Below are positions 7,821-16,900 of a DNA stretch of 64,000 nt, piece by piece. Numbering within the stretch: the first letter of the stretch is position 1; each line of letters opens with the position of its first letter. Source of the DNA: Proteus vulgaris (GTDB lineage Bacteria > Pseudomonadota > Gammaproteobacteria > Enterobacterales > Enterobacteriaceae); contig NZ_CP090064.1 in the NCBI RefSeq assembly GCF_023100685.1, positions 2,604,001-2,668,000 on the forward strand, written 5' to 3'. A program made the translations under genes and the position numbers. The notes beneath the pieces were generated by a model. The model was not told where the DNA came from. It worked only from the letters and a program-made list of their open reading frames with translations, and ran no database searches.

Positions 7821-8264
7821 TTAAATATAAAATACACTGTTGAGTAAGTTTGTCCCTATTTTACTTTTCTTGAAAGCGATTAATAAATTATCATCTTTCT
7901 TTTTTACTGAAATCTCATAATTACCGGTTGGCAAAAAAATAATCTTTCCAGAGCGATATTCAGGATCATCAGGCTCTAAATCACCGCCAGTTGTATCCTC
8001 TCCTGCACCAATAAAAATTTCACCTGATGGACAATTTATATTTATCTTCACATCCGCATCTTCAATGTTGTCGCATAGATTAATTGTGTAAAAACCATCA
8101 TTTCCTATATCAATAAAGGCAATATTACCTTTATTCATTTCATCTAACTCATCATCAGGTATGCTCCACCAATCTGCTGTATCTGATTTTCGATGTTGGA
8201 TCGCTTGTAAATCAAAAACGGCCAGCGTTGCAGTATCAGTCATAAAAGAAAATACGTTTGACAT
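7821..8264 (-). CDS. hypothetical acidic protein (DUF6386-like)
   Basis: A 147-residue acidic protein with no signal peptide or membrane segment. It starts MSNVFSFMTDTATLAVFD and has DWWSIPDDELDEMNKGN followed by several predicted beta strands (IAFIDIGNDGFYTI, GKIIFLPTGNYEISV). The frame extends 12 codons upstream, but GGAG lies eight bases before the ATG at 8264, so that start is chosen. The pattern resembles a family I remember as DUF6386, seen near polymorphic-toxin and secretion loci; I cannot confirm it here, and no toxin gene is adjacent. It stands alone between the prophage remnant and the repeat element at 8401. Confidence 0.6.
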   Translation of the reverse strand: MSNVFSFMTDTATLAVFDLQAIQHRKSDTADWWSIPDDELDEMNKGNIAFIDIGNDGFYTINLCDNIEDADVKININCPSGEIFIGAGEDTTGGDLEPDDPEYRSGKIIFLPTGNYEISVKKKDDNLLIAFKKSKIGTNLLNSVFYI

Positions 8265-8400
8265 CTTAATGCTCCAAAAACAGTTTTGATCGTACAACAT
8301 ATATCATTCCCTTTATATGTCGGTTAATCATATAAGATTTTATCTATACTATTTAGTAAACCAATTCCCTATACTAGACTTCTATTTTATGCACTACTTA

Positions 8401-8566
8401 TACTCTAAATATTTGCAACAACTTGAATATATACAAACAGATACTCTAAGTAATTCAAGTTACAGCTAGGCGACAAGTGAATAAGCCGCTAGGAGCATAC
8501 ATCAGTATGTGGCTAGTACGAATGAACGCAAGCAATAACGCTGTAGCTTAAAGTATGACAAGTATA
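8401..8566 (+). repeat. dispersed intergenic repeat element, copy A
   Basis: A MITE-like element: left arm TACTCTAA...TTCAAGTT, core GCTAGGCGAC and CTAGGAGCATAC, a small CATAC/GTATG hairpin, and a right arm ending AAGTATGACAAGTA. The arms are imperfect inverted repeats. A degenerate extra left arm (8401) precedes the main one (8442). The same element, more amplified, is at 56582-56956. Similar sequences are scattered in Enterobacterales genomes. It ends 15 bp before the start codon at 8582. Confidence 0.8.
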
Positions 8567-8581
8567 TACATGGACGGACTT

Positions 8582-9418
8582 ATGAAATCACAATTATTCC
8601 TTCTCTCTCTTTCACTATATGCATTTTCTTCATTTTCTGCGATCGCGGCTTCAACACAATGCACTGATGCTGAAAAACAAACAAACATTTCCAATACTAC
8701 AATTATGTTACTCAGTTCCTTTAATGGCCCGGTGAAATCAGTCACGATGACAAGTACATTGCCAAATGATGGTCGTTTTAAAGCGCTCAAAGGAGAAATT
8801 CAGCTTGATGAGTGTGGAAACTTACTAAAAGATAGCACATCAATGCAGGAATACATTGAAGGCAGCATAGAAACTAATTTGATAAGAACAACTCCTGATA
8901 ATCCTTTAGTTATTCGGTATCAATTCCAACTAAAAAATTCCTATGGTTCACATTCTATATATATGCAGGAAAGCTATAGTAAAGATCAGCAAAATCGACT
9001 CAATAAAAAGATCACTCAATACTATGCTAATGATGGAGAATTGATAGATACACTCACTAGCCAATTCGACTATAAAGAAGGACGTATCGTTAAAGAGATC
9101 GCACATTCATCAACCTCTTCTGAAGAGGTTTTTACAACCGAATATGCTTATGATCCACAAGGAAGGCTACGTTTAGTCACAGAAGATGAAAAAATAAACG
9201 TTGAGTACCAATATGACGATCAAGGGAAAGTTATCAAACAAGCAAACTATATAAAAGGAATGAATGGCGAAGATAAAGCTTTTATCTCTACCTGCCTTGA
9301 ATGGGATAAATTTGATAACTGTACAAAAGAGCAACTCGAAAGCACTATAAAATTTGATGATGAAATGATTAATTACAGTAAAGCTGTGCTACATAACGAA
9401 TTTACTTACTACGAATAA
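8582..9418 (+). CDS. YnfC-like secreted protein, copy 1
   Basis: A 278-residue exported protein with signal peptide (KSQLFLLSLSLYAFSS, cleavage near AIAA). It shares the frame of the E. coli YnfC (UPF0257) family: a FNGPVKSVTMTSTLP motif near the start, a central YDPQGRLRLVTEDE / YQYDDQGKVIK pair resembling YD repeats, then CLEWDKFDNCTKEQ and a final tyrosine-rich end. Unlike YnfC it has no lipobox, so it should be periplasmic or released rather than a lipoprotein. The ATG at 8582 follows GGACGG; the upstream nine codons lie in the repeat element and are excluded. First of three tandem paralogues. Function unknown. Confidence 0.75.
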   Translation: MKSQLFLLSLSLYAFSSFSAIAASTQCTDAEKQTNISNTTIMLLSSFNGPVKSVTMTSTLPNDGRFKALKGEIQLDECGNLLKDSTSMQEYIEGSIETNLIRTTPDNPLVIRYQFQLKNSYGSHSIYMQESYSKDQQNRLNKKITQYYANDGELIDTLTSQFDYKEGRIVKEIAHSSTSSEEVFTTEYAYDPQGRLRLVTEDEKINVEYQYDDQGKVIKQANYIKGMNGEDKAFISTCLEWDKFDNCTKEQLESTIKFDDEMINYSKAVLHNEFTYYE

Positions 9419-9532
9419 TATAAAGATACTTTATTATTCCTAGAATAAACTATTAATATAAAAATCAGACTATCAAAAATAGACTGGTTTTTATATTTTC
9501 TTCTCTATTATTTATCTACAATTAAATTGAGT

Positions 9533-9626
9533 GATACTTTCATTAAAAAACAATTTGTGTAAAACTACTTAAATCAATTAATGATGAATATGTTCTTATA
9601 GCATGTTCTCTTTTAATAAAATTAAG
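9533..9626 (+). repeat. duplicated upstream region, copy 1
   Basis: 94 bp directly before copy 2 of the YnfC-like genes, from GATACTTTCATTAAAAAA to the start codon, closely repeated before copy 3 (10965-11058) at the same length. It shows that the duplication unit included the leader and probably the promoter. Confidence 0.7.
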
Positions 9627-10469
9627 ATGACCCATTACATGAAATTACCATTACTCTTTATTTTTTCTCTATACACACTTTTTATTACATTACCTGCATT
9701 TGCTACGCCCCTCTCTTGTGGTCAATCACAAAAACAGGTCAACAAAGCCAACAATATGTTTATTACGCTCGATTTTAACTATGGACCAATAAAAAAAATC
9801 ACAACGACCAGTAAATTACCAGAAAAAGGACGATTCAAAGCTTTTCAGGGAGAAGCTCAATTTGATGAATGTGGAACTTTGACTAAATATGATTTTTCTA
9901 CACAAGAGTATATTCATGAACACATTGAAACTAATCTTTTAAGAATGTCAACGCCTTACAACCTAAAGTATAAATATCAAATAAAAAATCGTCATAGATC
10001 AAACACTCTCTATCTGGTTGAATTTTATGGAAAGAATAATCAAAATCAGTTGATAGATAAAACATCTTATTTCTATGATGATGATGGGTCCCTGATGGGG
10101 ACTGATTTTACTAAGCTTGTTTACAAAGATAATAAAATTGTGGCGGAAACTATTGTTGGATCTACTGCTGAAAATAAAGGTAACTCAATTCAGTATCACT
10201 ACGATAAGCAAGGACGTCTTTTAAAAGCGATTGATAATAATGAGATTACCTTAGAATATCACTATGGAAATGACGGTAAAATTTTACGTCAAATGCAAAT
10301 ATTTACCAGTCTATATGATGATATAAGAGAATATGACAACACCTGTCGAGAATGGGATAAATATAATAATTGCTTAATCTGGGATATGGTAAGCGAAGTA
10401 AGAAAAGATGATAAATTAATCGACACTAGCACTGCCACTGTTTACCATGAATATGAATATTATGAATAA
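9627..10469 (+). CDS. YnfC-like secreted protein, copy 2
   Basis: A 280-residue exported protein, the second of three paralogues. A signal peptide (KLPLLFIFSLYTLFI, cleavage after AFA) is followed by SCGQSQKQVNKANN, FNYGPIKKI, FQGEAQFDECG and the YD-like pair YHYDKQGRLLKA / YHYGNDGKILRQ, ending CREWDKYNNC...YEYYE. It is much closer to copy 3 than to copy 1. The frame is open eight codons upstream, but the start aligned with copy 3 (ATG after a conserved AAG at 9627) is chosen; no strong ribosome-binding site is visible for either. No lipobox is seen. Confidence 0.72.
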   Translation: MTHYMKLPLLFIFSLYTLFITLPAFATPLSCGQSQKQVNKANNMFITLDFNYGPIKKITTTSKLPEKGRFKAFQGEAQFDECGTLTKYDFSTQEYIHEHIETNLLRMSTPYNLKYKYQIKNRHRSNTLYLVEFYGKNNQNQLIDKTSYFYDDDGSLMGTDFTKLVYKDNKIVAETIVGSTAENKGNSIQYHYDKQGRLLKAIDNNEITLEYHYGNDGKILRQMQIFTSLYDDIREYDNTCREWDKYNNCLIWDMVSEVRKDDKLIDTSTATVYHEYEYYE

Positions 10470-10964
10470 CTTATTGTTTTTTTTTGGATAAAGAAATCTC
10501 AATTTGAGGATCTTATATTGTTAAAAAAACGCTTTTTATGCAGTAAAATCGCTGTTACTTATATCGATACTCTTTTTTTGATAACTTATTACATTAACTG
10601 TGTATTGTTTTATTTATCCAAATTTACCAAAAATATTGCTCATTATTTTATTTAACATTTTACCTACAAAAAAATAAAAAAACCATAAAATAGAACGGCT
10701 TATTACAAATCAATTAATTGTAAAGCTACTCAATTATTTTTTAGATTACAATTAACAATTCCATAAAATGTTTTAAACAAGAGTAACTTGGTAAAAATAA
10801 ATTGATAGTAATGATGCAATCCTTTATATGATAAATCATTTATCAATAATCATATTTAGATTGTAAGCTCATTTTTTGAGTGAAAAAATTTAACATCATC
10901 AAAAATAGATTTATTTTAATATATTTATTCTATATTTTTCTTCACATACTAAATACTCTTCTAT
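10470..10964. other. AT-rich gap between YnfC-like copies 2 and 3
   Basis: Nearly 500 bp without an open frame of useful length on either strand. A T-run follows the copy 2 stop, and the next part is low-complexity A/T sequence with short inverted repeats. I see no RNA gene or mobile element. Confidence 0.5.
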
Positions 10965-11058
10965 GATACTTTCATTAAAAAATAATTTATGTAAAATTAC
11001 TTAGGTAAATTAATGATGATATGCTCTGTAGCGTGGTTTCCTTTAATAAAAATTTAAG
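10965..11058 (+). repeat. duplicated upstream region, copy 2
   Basis: The 94-bp partner of 9533-9626, ending at the start codon of YnfC-like copy 3. Both copies keep GATACTTTCATT, the stretch TTAATGATGA and CTTTTAATAAAA or CTTTAATAAAAA just before the gene. Confidence 0.7.
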
Positions 11059-11901
11059 ATGGCTCATTACATGAAATTACCATTAATTCTTATTTTTTTT
11101 CTCTGCTGTCTTTTTATTACCCCCTCTGCTTTTGCGATACAGATCTCTTGTGATGAATCACAAAAACAGATAAATATCGCTAATAATGCATTCATTACAA
11201 TTAACTTTACATATGGCCCAGTAAAGTCAATTAACATCACCAGCAAGTTACCTGAGAAAGGTCGATTAAAAGCATTTCAGGGTGAAACTGAATTTGATGA
11301 ATGTGGCTTTCTCACTAAATACAGTTTCTCTACACAAGAATATATCCATGAAAATATTGAGACTAACCTATTAAGAACGCCATCACCTGATAATATAAAA
11401 CAGATATACCAATTAAAAAACCGCCATCGAACTCATACTCTCTACCTCAGTGAATTTTATAATAAAAACAAGCAAAATCAGTTAATAGGAAAAACATCTT
11501 ATTTTTATGACAATGATGGTTCATTAATGGGTATAGATAGAAGTCAATTTTCATACCAAGATAATAAAATTGTATTATCAACAATTATTGACTCTAATTC
11601 TAATAATAAAGGAAATGTCTTTCATTATCATTATGATGAACAAGGCCGCTTATTAAAAACAATAAATAATAATAATGATGTCATGTCAGAATTCCGTTAT
11701 GGCGAAGATGGAAAAATATTACAACATATACAGATATATACGAGCTTATACGATGATGTTCGGGAGTATGATAAAACATGTAAAGAATGGGATAAATATA
11801 ATAATTGTGTGATGTGGGATATGGTTAGTACCATTAAACAACGTGACAAATTAATCGATACCAGTACAGTTACAGTATATTATAAATTTGAATATTATTA
11901 A
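11059..11901 (+). CDS. YnfC-like secreted protein, copy 3
   Basis: A 280-residue exported protein with a signal peptide (KLPLILIFFLCCLFI, cleavage after AFA) and the same order of motifs as copy 2: FTYGPVKSINITSKLP, FQGETEFDECG, YHYDEQGRLLKT / FRYGEDGKILQH, CKEWDKYNNC and a tyrosine end. An in-frame stop a few codons upstream fixes the start at or after 11059. The twin YD-like segments and the C-terminal CxEWDxxxNC motif with conserved cysteines are shared by all three. The gene is followed by the hairpin at 11953-11983. The tandem copies suggest selection for dosage or variation; no function is known to me. Confidence 0.74.
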   Translation: MAHYMKLPLILIFFLCCLFITPSAFAIQISCDESQKQINIANNAFITINFTYGPVKSINITSKLPEKGRLKAFQGETEFDECGFLTKYSFSTQEYIHENIETNLLRTPSPDNIKQIYQLKNRHRTHTLYLSEFYNKNKQNQLIGKTSYFYDNDGSLMGIDRSQFSYQDNKIVLSTIIDSNSNNKGNVFHYHYDEQGRLLKTINNNNDVMSEFRYGEDGKILQHIQIYTSLYDDVREYDKTCKEWDKYNNCVMWDMVSTIKQRDKLIDTSTVTVYYKFEYY

Positions 11902-11952
11902 TAAGTTAGCTTTTATTAACTTCCTTTTAAATGTGCCCTGTTATCAAAAAAT

Positions 11953-11983
11953 AAAGGTCACTTTATTTAGCTCCGTGACCTTT
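11953..11983. terminator. terminator of putP, perhaps bidirectional
   Basis: The stem aaaggtcac / gtgaccttt with a 13-nt loop, followed by ATTTTTT on the minus strand. It serves putP on the minus strand and could also stop the convergent YnfC-like transcript. Confidence 0.78.
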
Positions 11984-12015
11984 ACTTCCAAACTCTATAT
12001 TAAGTATCTTAACGA

Positions 12016-13500
12016 TTATGTATTACGGTATAGTGATTCTGCTTCATCAAAGCGTTGTTGATTTGCTTTACTTGGTTCTTTGCCCATTAAACTAATAACA
12101 ACAATCGCGATAGAGGCAAAAATGAAGCCAGGAATAATTTCATATAACCCAAACCATTTATATTGCATCCACACCAATACAGTTAAAGCACCAATCAACA
12201 TCCCTGCAAAAGCACCATTACGTGTCATACGCTTCCACATCACAGAGATAAGAATAACAGGGCCAAAAGCGGCACCAAATCCTGCCCATGCGTTACTTAC
12301 TAAATCGAGAACTTTATTATTAGGATCACGAGCTAAGAAAATCGCTATAATAGCAACTAATAACACCATGCCACGCCCTACCCAAACCAGCTCTTTTTGA
12401 CTTGCACTTTTACGGATGAAAGGCTTGTATAAGTCTTCTGTTAACGCACTTGCACAGACTAATAATTGACAGCTTAATGTACTCATTACCGCAGCCAGAA
12501 TTGCAGACAGCAGAATACCTGCAATCCACGGATTAAAGAGCAATGAAGCCAATTCCATAAAAATACGTTCATTTTTCGCCGTTACAGCCCCTGCTTGTGC
12601 CGGATTCATTTCAAAATAAGCAATACCAAAGAACCCAACCGCAACTGTGCCACCCAAACAAAGGATCATCCACGTCATACCGATACGACGTGCTTTACGA
12701 ATTGTTTGATTTGAATCTGCGGCCATAAAACGGGCTAAGATATGAGGTTGCCCAAAGTAACCTAATCCCCACGCCAATAAAGAGATAATGGCGATAAAAT
12801 CAAGACCTTTAAACATATCAAGATAAGACGGATCTTTAGCTTTAATAATTGCAATAGAAGTATCAATGCCACCAATGGAGAAAATCACAATAATCGGTGT
12901 TAGGATCAGAGCAAAAATCATGAGTGTTGCCTGAACAGTGTCAGTCCAGCTTACAGCAAGAAAGCCACCTAAAAAAGTATAGGCAATTGTTGCAAGCGCA
13001 CCATAAATCATTGCTTCGTGATAAGGAATATGGAAGGTTGATTCAAATAGCATTCCACCAGCAACCACACCAGACGCACAATAGATAGTAAAAAAGGTAA
13101 GAATAACTAATGCTGAAATGATACGTAGCATTTTGCTTTTATCATCAAAGCGAGATGTCAAATAATCAGGCAACGTTAATGCATTATTATTTTTTTCAGT
13201 TTGCAAACGTAAACGCCCTGCAACTAAGCGCCAGTTTAGCCATGCACCTAAACAGAGCCCAATAGCTATCCAACTTTCAGAAATACCAGCGAAAAAAACT
13301 ACACCAGGTAATCCCATTAATAGCCATCCACTCATATCTGAAGCGCCCGCTGAAAGCGCAGTCACTACACTGCCTAGCCGTCGTCCCCCTAAAATATAGT
13401 CATCAAAGTTTTTTGTTGAGCGATAAGCTAGATAGCCAATAAAAAGCATACCCAGAATATAGATCGTAAATGTAATTAGCATTGGCGAAGTTAAGGCCAT
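12016..13500 (-). CDS. putP: sodium/proline symporter PutP
   Basis: A 494-residue Na+-coupled proline importer of the SSS family in the inner membrane. It follows E. coli PutP almost throughout: STKNFDDYILGGR, SAGASDMSGWLLMGLPG with the Na+-binding region, ALTLPDYLTSRFDD, LGYFGQPHILARFMAAD and STLSCQLLVC. About thirteen membrane segments are visible. The start has GGAGAA ten bases upstream. It is transcribed away from putA across a 467-bp control region with GTTGCA operators, so proline uptake and breakdown are probably repressed together by PutA when proline is low. The minus-strand terminator lies at 11953-11983. Confidence 0.95.
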   Translation of the reverse strand: MALTSPMLITFTIYILGMLFIGYLAYRSTKNFDDYILGGRRLGSVVTALSAGASDMSGWLLMGLPGVVFFAGISESWIAIGLCLGAWLNWRLVAGRLRLQTEKNNNALTLPDYLTSRFDDKSKMLRIISALVILTFFTIYCASGVVAGGMLFESTFHIPYHEAMIYGALATIAYTFLGGFLAVSWTDTVQATLMIFALILTPIIVIFSIGGIDTSIAIIKAKDPSYLDMFKGLDFIAIISLLAWGLGYFGQPHILARFMAADSNQTIRKARRIGMTWMILCLGGTVAVGFFGIAYFEMNPAQAGAVTAKNERIFMELASLLFNPWIAGILLSAILAAVMSTLSCQLLVCASALTEDLYKPFIRKSASQKELVWVGRGMVLLVAIIAIFLARDPNNKVLDLVSNAWAGFGAAFGPVILISVMWKRMTRNGAFAGMLIGALTVLVWMQYKWFGLYEIIPGFIFASIAIVVISLMGKEPSKANQQRFDEAESLYRNT

Positions 13501-13561
13501 AATTGCAGTTCTCCATAAATCTGTTTTCGATCATCGATATGCTTCTGACTTGTACAGGAAC

Positions 13562-13577
13562 GTTGCACTTAGTTGCG
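13562..13577. promoter_or_regulatory. PutA operator pair, putP side
   Basis: GTTGCA at 13562 and GTTGCG at 13572, 10 bp apart, about 60 bp upstream of putP. GTTGCA is the known core of E. coli PutA operators. A 10-bp step puts both on the same face of the helix. Confidence 0.6.
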
Positions 13578-13879
13578 CATTAATGATCTTTTCAGTTTTT
13601 AATTAAAATAATTTCTTACAGCAACAGATAAAACATTCACATCAATCCTAGAATAAGTTAACTGCATTTAACAAGAAATTAACGTTTAAATGTTTAATTT
13701 TTGTTTATCACTTCACACTATTTGTCTTAATTTGAACAACATTATAAATATAAACATCAATAAAATAAATATAATTAACTGATTTATATGGATATATTAA
13801 AAGACACAAAGTGATTTATTTTTAATCACTCATAAAACCTGACCACTTTCACATTATTTATAAATAAATTGTTAACAAT

Positions 13880-13897
13880 GTTGCACAAAGTTGCAAC
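13880..13897. promoter_or_regulatory. PutA operator pair, putA side
   Basis: GTTGCA at 13880 and at 13890, again 10 bp apart, with the second extended to the palindrome GTTGCAAC. It lies about 75 bp upstream of putA. Together with 13562-13577 this fits autorepression by the PutA ribbon-helix-helix domain. Confidence 0.65.
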
Positions 13898-13967
13898 ATG
13901 AATGATATTAATAAAAATAACGGGTAACAGTACTTGTGAATGAGAAATAGAATATGAGGAGCACTGC

Positions 13968-16900
13968 ATGAGTAGCACAACAATGGGTGTTAGACTTGAT
14001 GAAGATACCCGCAATAGATTAAAAGAGGCTGCACAAAAATTAGATAGAACATCGCATTGGTTAATTAAACAAGCTATCTTCAATTATCTTGAACAAATTG
14101 AAAATGATCAGGTGAATATTGTTAATACAACATTTGCTGAGCAAGATCTTGAAGGAGATACTGAAACACCAATAGCCCATTATCAGCCTTTTTTAGAGTT
14201 TGCTGAACATATTCACCCGCAATCTGTTTTACGCTCTGCCATTACCTCTGCATATCGCACACCTGAGATACAGGCTGTTCCTATGCTGTTGCAGCAAGCG
14301 ACATTACCTGAAAATGAAGCCCAAGCAACGCATAAATTAGCCTATTCCATTGCCGAAAAATTACGTAAACAAAAAAATGGCATTGGACGTTCAGGACTTG
14401 TACAAGGCTTATTACAAGAATTTTCACTTTCTTCGCAAGAAGGTGTGGCTTTAATGTGTTTAGCGGAAGCGTTACTGCGTATTCCAGATAAAGCCACACG
14501 TGATGCCCTTATTCGTGACAAAATTAGTCATGGTAATTGGCGCTCACACTTAGGACAAAGCCAATCGATGTTTGTAAATGCAGCAACATGGGGCTTATTA
14601 TTCACGGGTAAATTAGTTTCTACACATAATGAAGAAAAACTCTCTAACTCTTTAAATCGCATCTTGACTAAAAGTGGTGAGCCATTAGTGCGTAAAGGCG
14701 TTGATATGGCCATGCGTTTAATGGGGGAGCAATTCGTTACAGGTGAGACTATTTCTCAAGCACTAGCGAATGCACGTAAGCTTGAAGAGAAAGGCTTTAG
14801 CTACTCTTATGACATGTTAGGTGAAGCTGCACTAACGGAAAAAGACGCACAAGATTACTTAGTTTCCTATCAGCAAGCTATCCACGCCATTGGTAAAGCG
14901 TCTAATGGCAGAGGTATTTATGAAGGCCCAGGAATATCAATCAAGCTTTCAGCATTACATCCTCGCTACAGTCGTGCACAATATGAACGTGTTATGTCAG
15001 AGCTTTACCCTCGCCTGCTCTCATTAACATTACAAGCAAAGCAATATGATATCGGTATTAATATTGATGCAGAAGAAGCGGATAGACTTGAGATTTCACT
15101 CGATCTCCTTGAAAAACTCTGTTTTGAACCTGAATTAGCGGGTTGGAATGGGATTGGTTTTGTTATTCAAGCCTACCAAAAACGTTGCCCATTAGTGATT
15201 GATTATGTCATCGATTTAGCTCGCAGAAGCCGTCGTCGCTTAATGGTCCGTTTAGTAAAAGGCGCATATTGGGATAGTGAAGTAAAACGCGCTCAAATTG
15301 ATGGTCTTGAGGATTACCCTGTTTATACTCGTAAAGTGTATACCGATGTTTCCTATTTGGCTTGTGCAAAGAAACTACTTGCATCACCTAATTTTATTTA
15401 TCCTCAATTTGCAACACATAACGCGCACACCCTTTCCGCAATTTATCATTTGGCCGGACAAAACTATTACCCCGGACAATATGAATTCCAATGTTTACAT
15501 GGCATGGGCGAGCCTCTTTATGCACAAGTTGTAGGAAAAATAGCAGACGGAAAGTTAGGTCGTCCTTGTCGCATTTATGCACCAGTAGGAACTCATGAAA
15601 CATTACTTGCCTATTTAGTGCGTCGTTTACTTGAAAATGGTGCCAACACCTCATTTGTAAACCGCATCGCGGATACCACTATTTCCCTTGATGAGTTGGT
15701 CGCTGATCCGGTCAAAGAAGTCAATAAAATAGCACAGGCTGAGGGGCAAGTTGGGCTTTCACACCCTAAAATTCCACTTCCTCATCAGCTTTATGGTGAT
15801 GAACGTAAAAATTCACCAGGTATTGATATGTCAAATGAACACCGTTTGGCATCACTCTCTAGTGCATTATTAACCTCGGCCACTGAAAATAGACATTGTG
15901 AACCGTTGTTAGGTGATACGTTTAATTCTTCAGAAAAAATACCAGATCCTCAATCTGTTCTAAACCCAGCAAATCATACTGATACAGTCGGTACAGTAAG
16001 AGAAACCACTGAAGCCGAGGTAGATTTTGCTTTAACGGTTGCTCAAGAAAATGGAGAAATATGGTTTGCAACACCTCCTACACAAAGAGCCTCTTTCTTA
16101 GTTCGCACTGCGGAATTAATGGAACAACAAATGGGTCCATTAATGGGAATTTTAGTGCGCGAAGCGGGCAAAACTTATAGCAATGCCATTGCAGAAGTAC
16201 GAGAAGCGATTGATTTTCTCTATTACTATGCAGCGCAAGTTGCACAAGATTTTGATAACAATACACATCGTCCTTTAGGGCCAGTGGTTTGTATCAGCCC
16301 ATGGAACTTCCCATTAGCCATATTCAGCGGACAGATCGCTGCAGCGTTAGCCGCAGGTAATACCGTACTTGCTAAGCCGGCGGAGCAAACGCCTTTAATT
16401 GCATCAAAAGCAGTTGAACTCTTCCATCAAGCAGGTGTTCCTCGCTTTGCATTACAGCTGTTACCGGGTCAAGGCGAAACCATTGGCGCACGTTTAGTGG
16501 CTGATGAACGTGTTCGTGGTGTGATGTTTACAGGCTCGACAGATGTTGCTCATATTTTACAAAAGACCTTAGCTGGTCGATTAGATAGCGAAGGTCACCC
16601 TGTTCCTTTAATTGCAGAAACTGGTGGTTTAAATGCCATGATTGTGGATTCTTCTGCATTAACCGAACAAGTTGTTACAGATGTTATGGCTTCAGCTTAT
16701 GATAGTGCTGGTCAACGCTGTTCTGCGTTACGTCTTTTATGTATTCAAGAAGAAGTGGCCGATCACACCATTGAGATGCTTAAAGGAGCAATGGCACAAG
16801 CGGTAATAGGTGATCCGAGTTTATTATCCACCGATATTGGCCCTGTTATTGATAAAGAAGCTAAAATAGGTATTGAGAAACATATTCAAGTTATGCGTAC

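Noticed and set aside
10470..10964. Small RNA or fourth YnfC-like remnant in the gap
   Set aside because: The sequence is low-complexity A/T, with no terminator of good quality and no trace of YnfC motifs in any frame.
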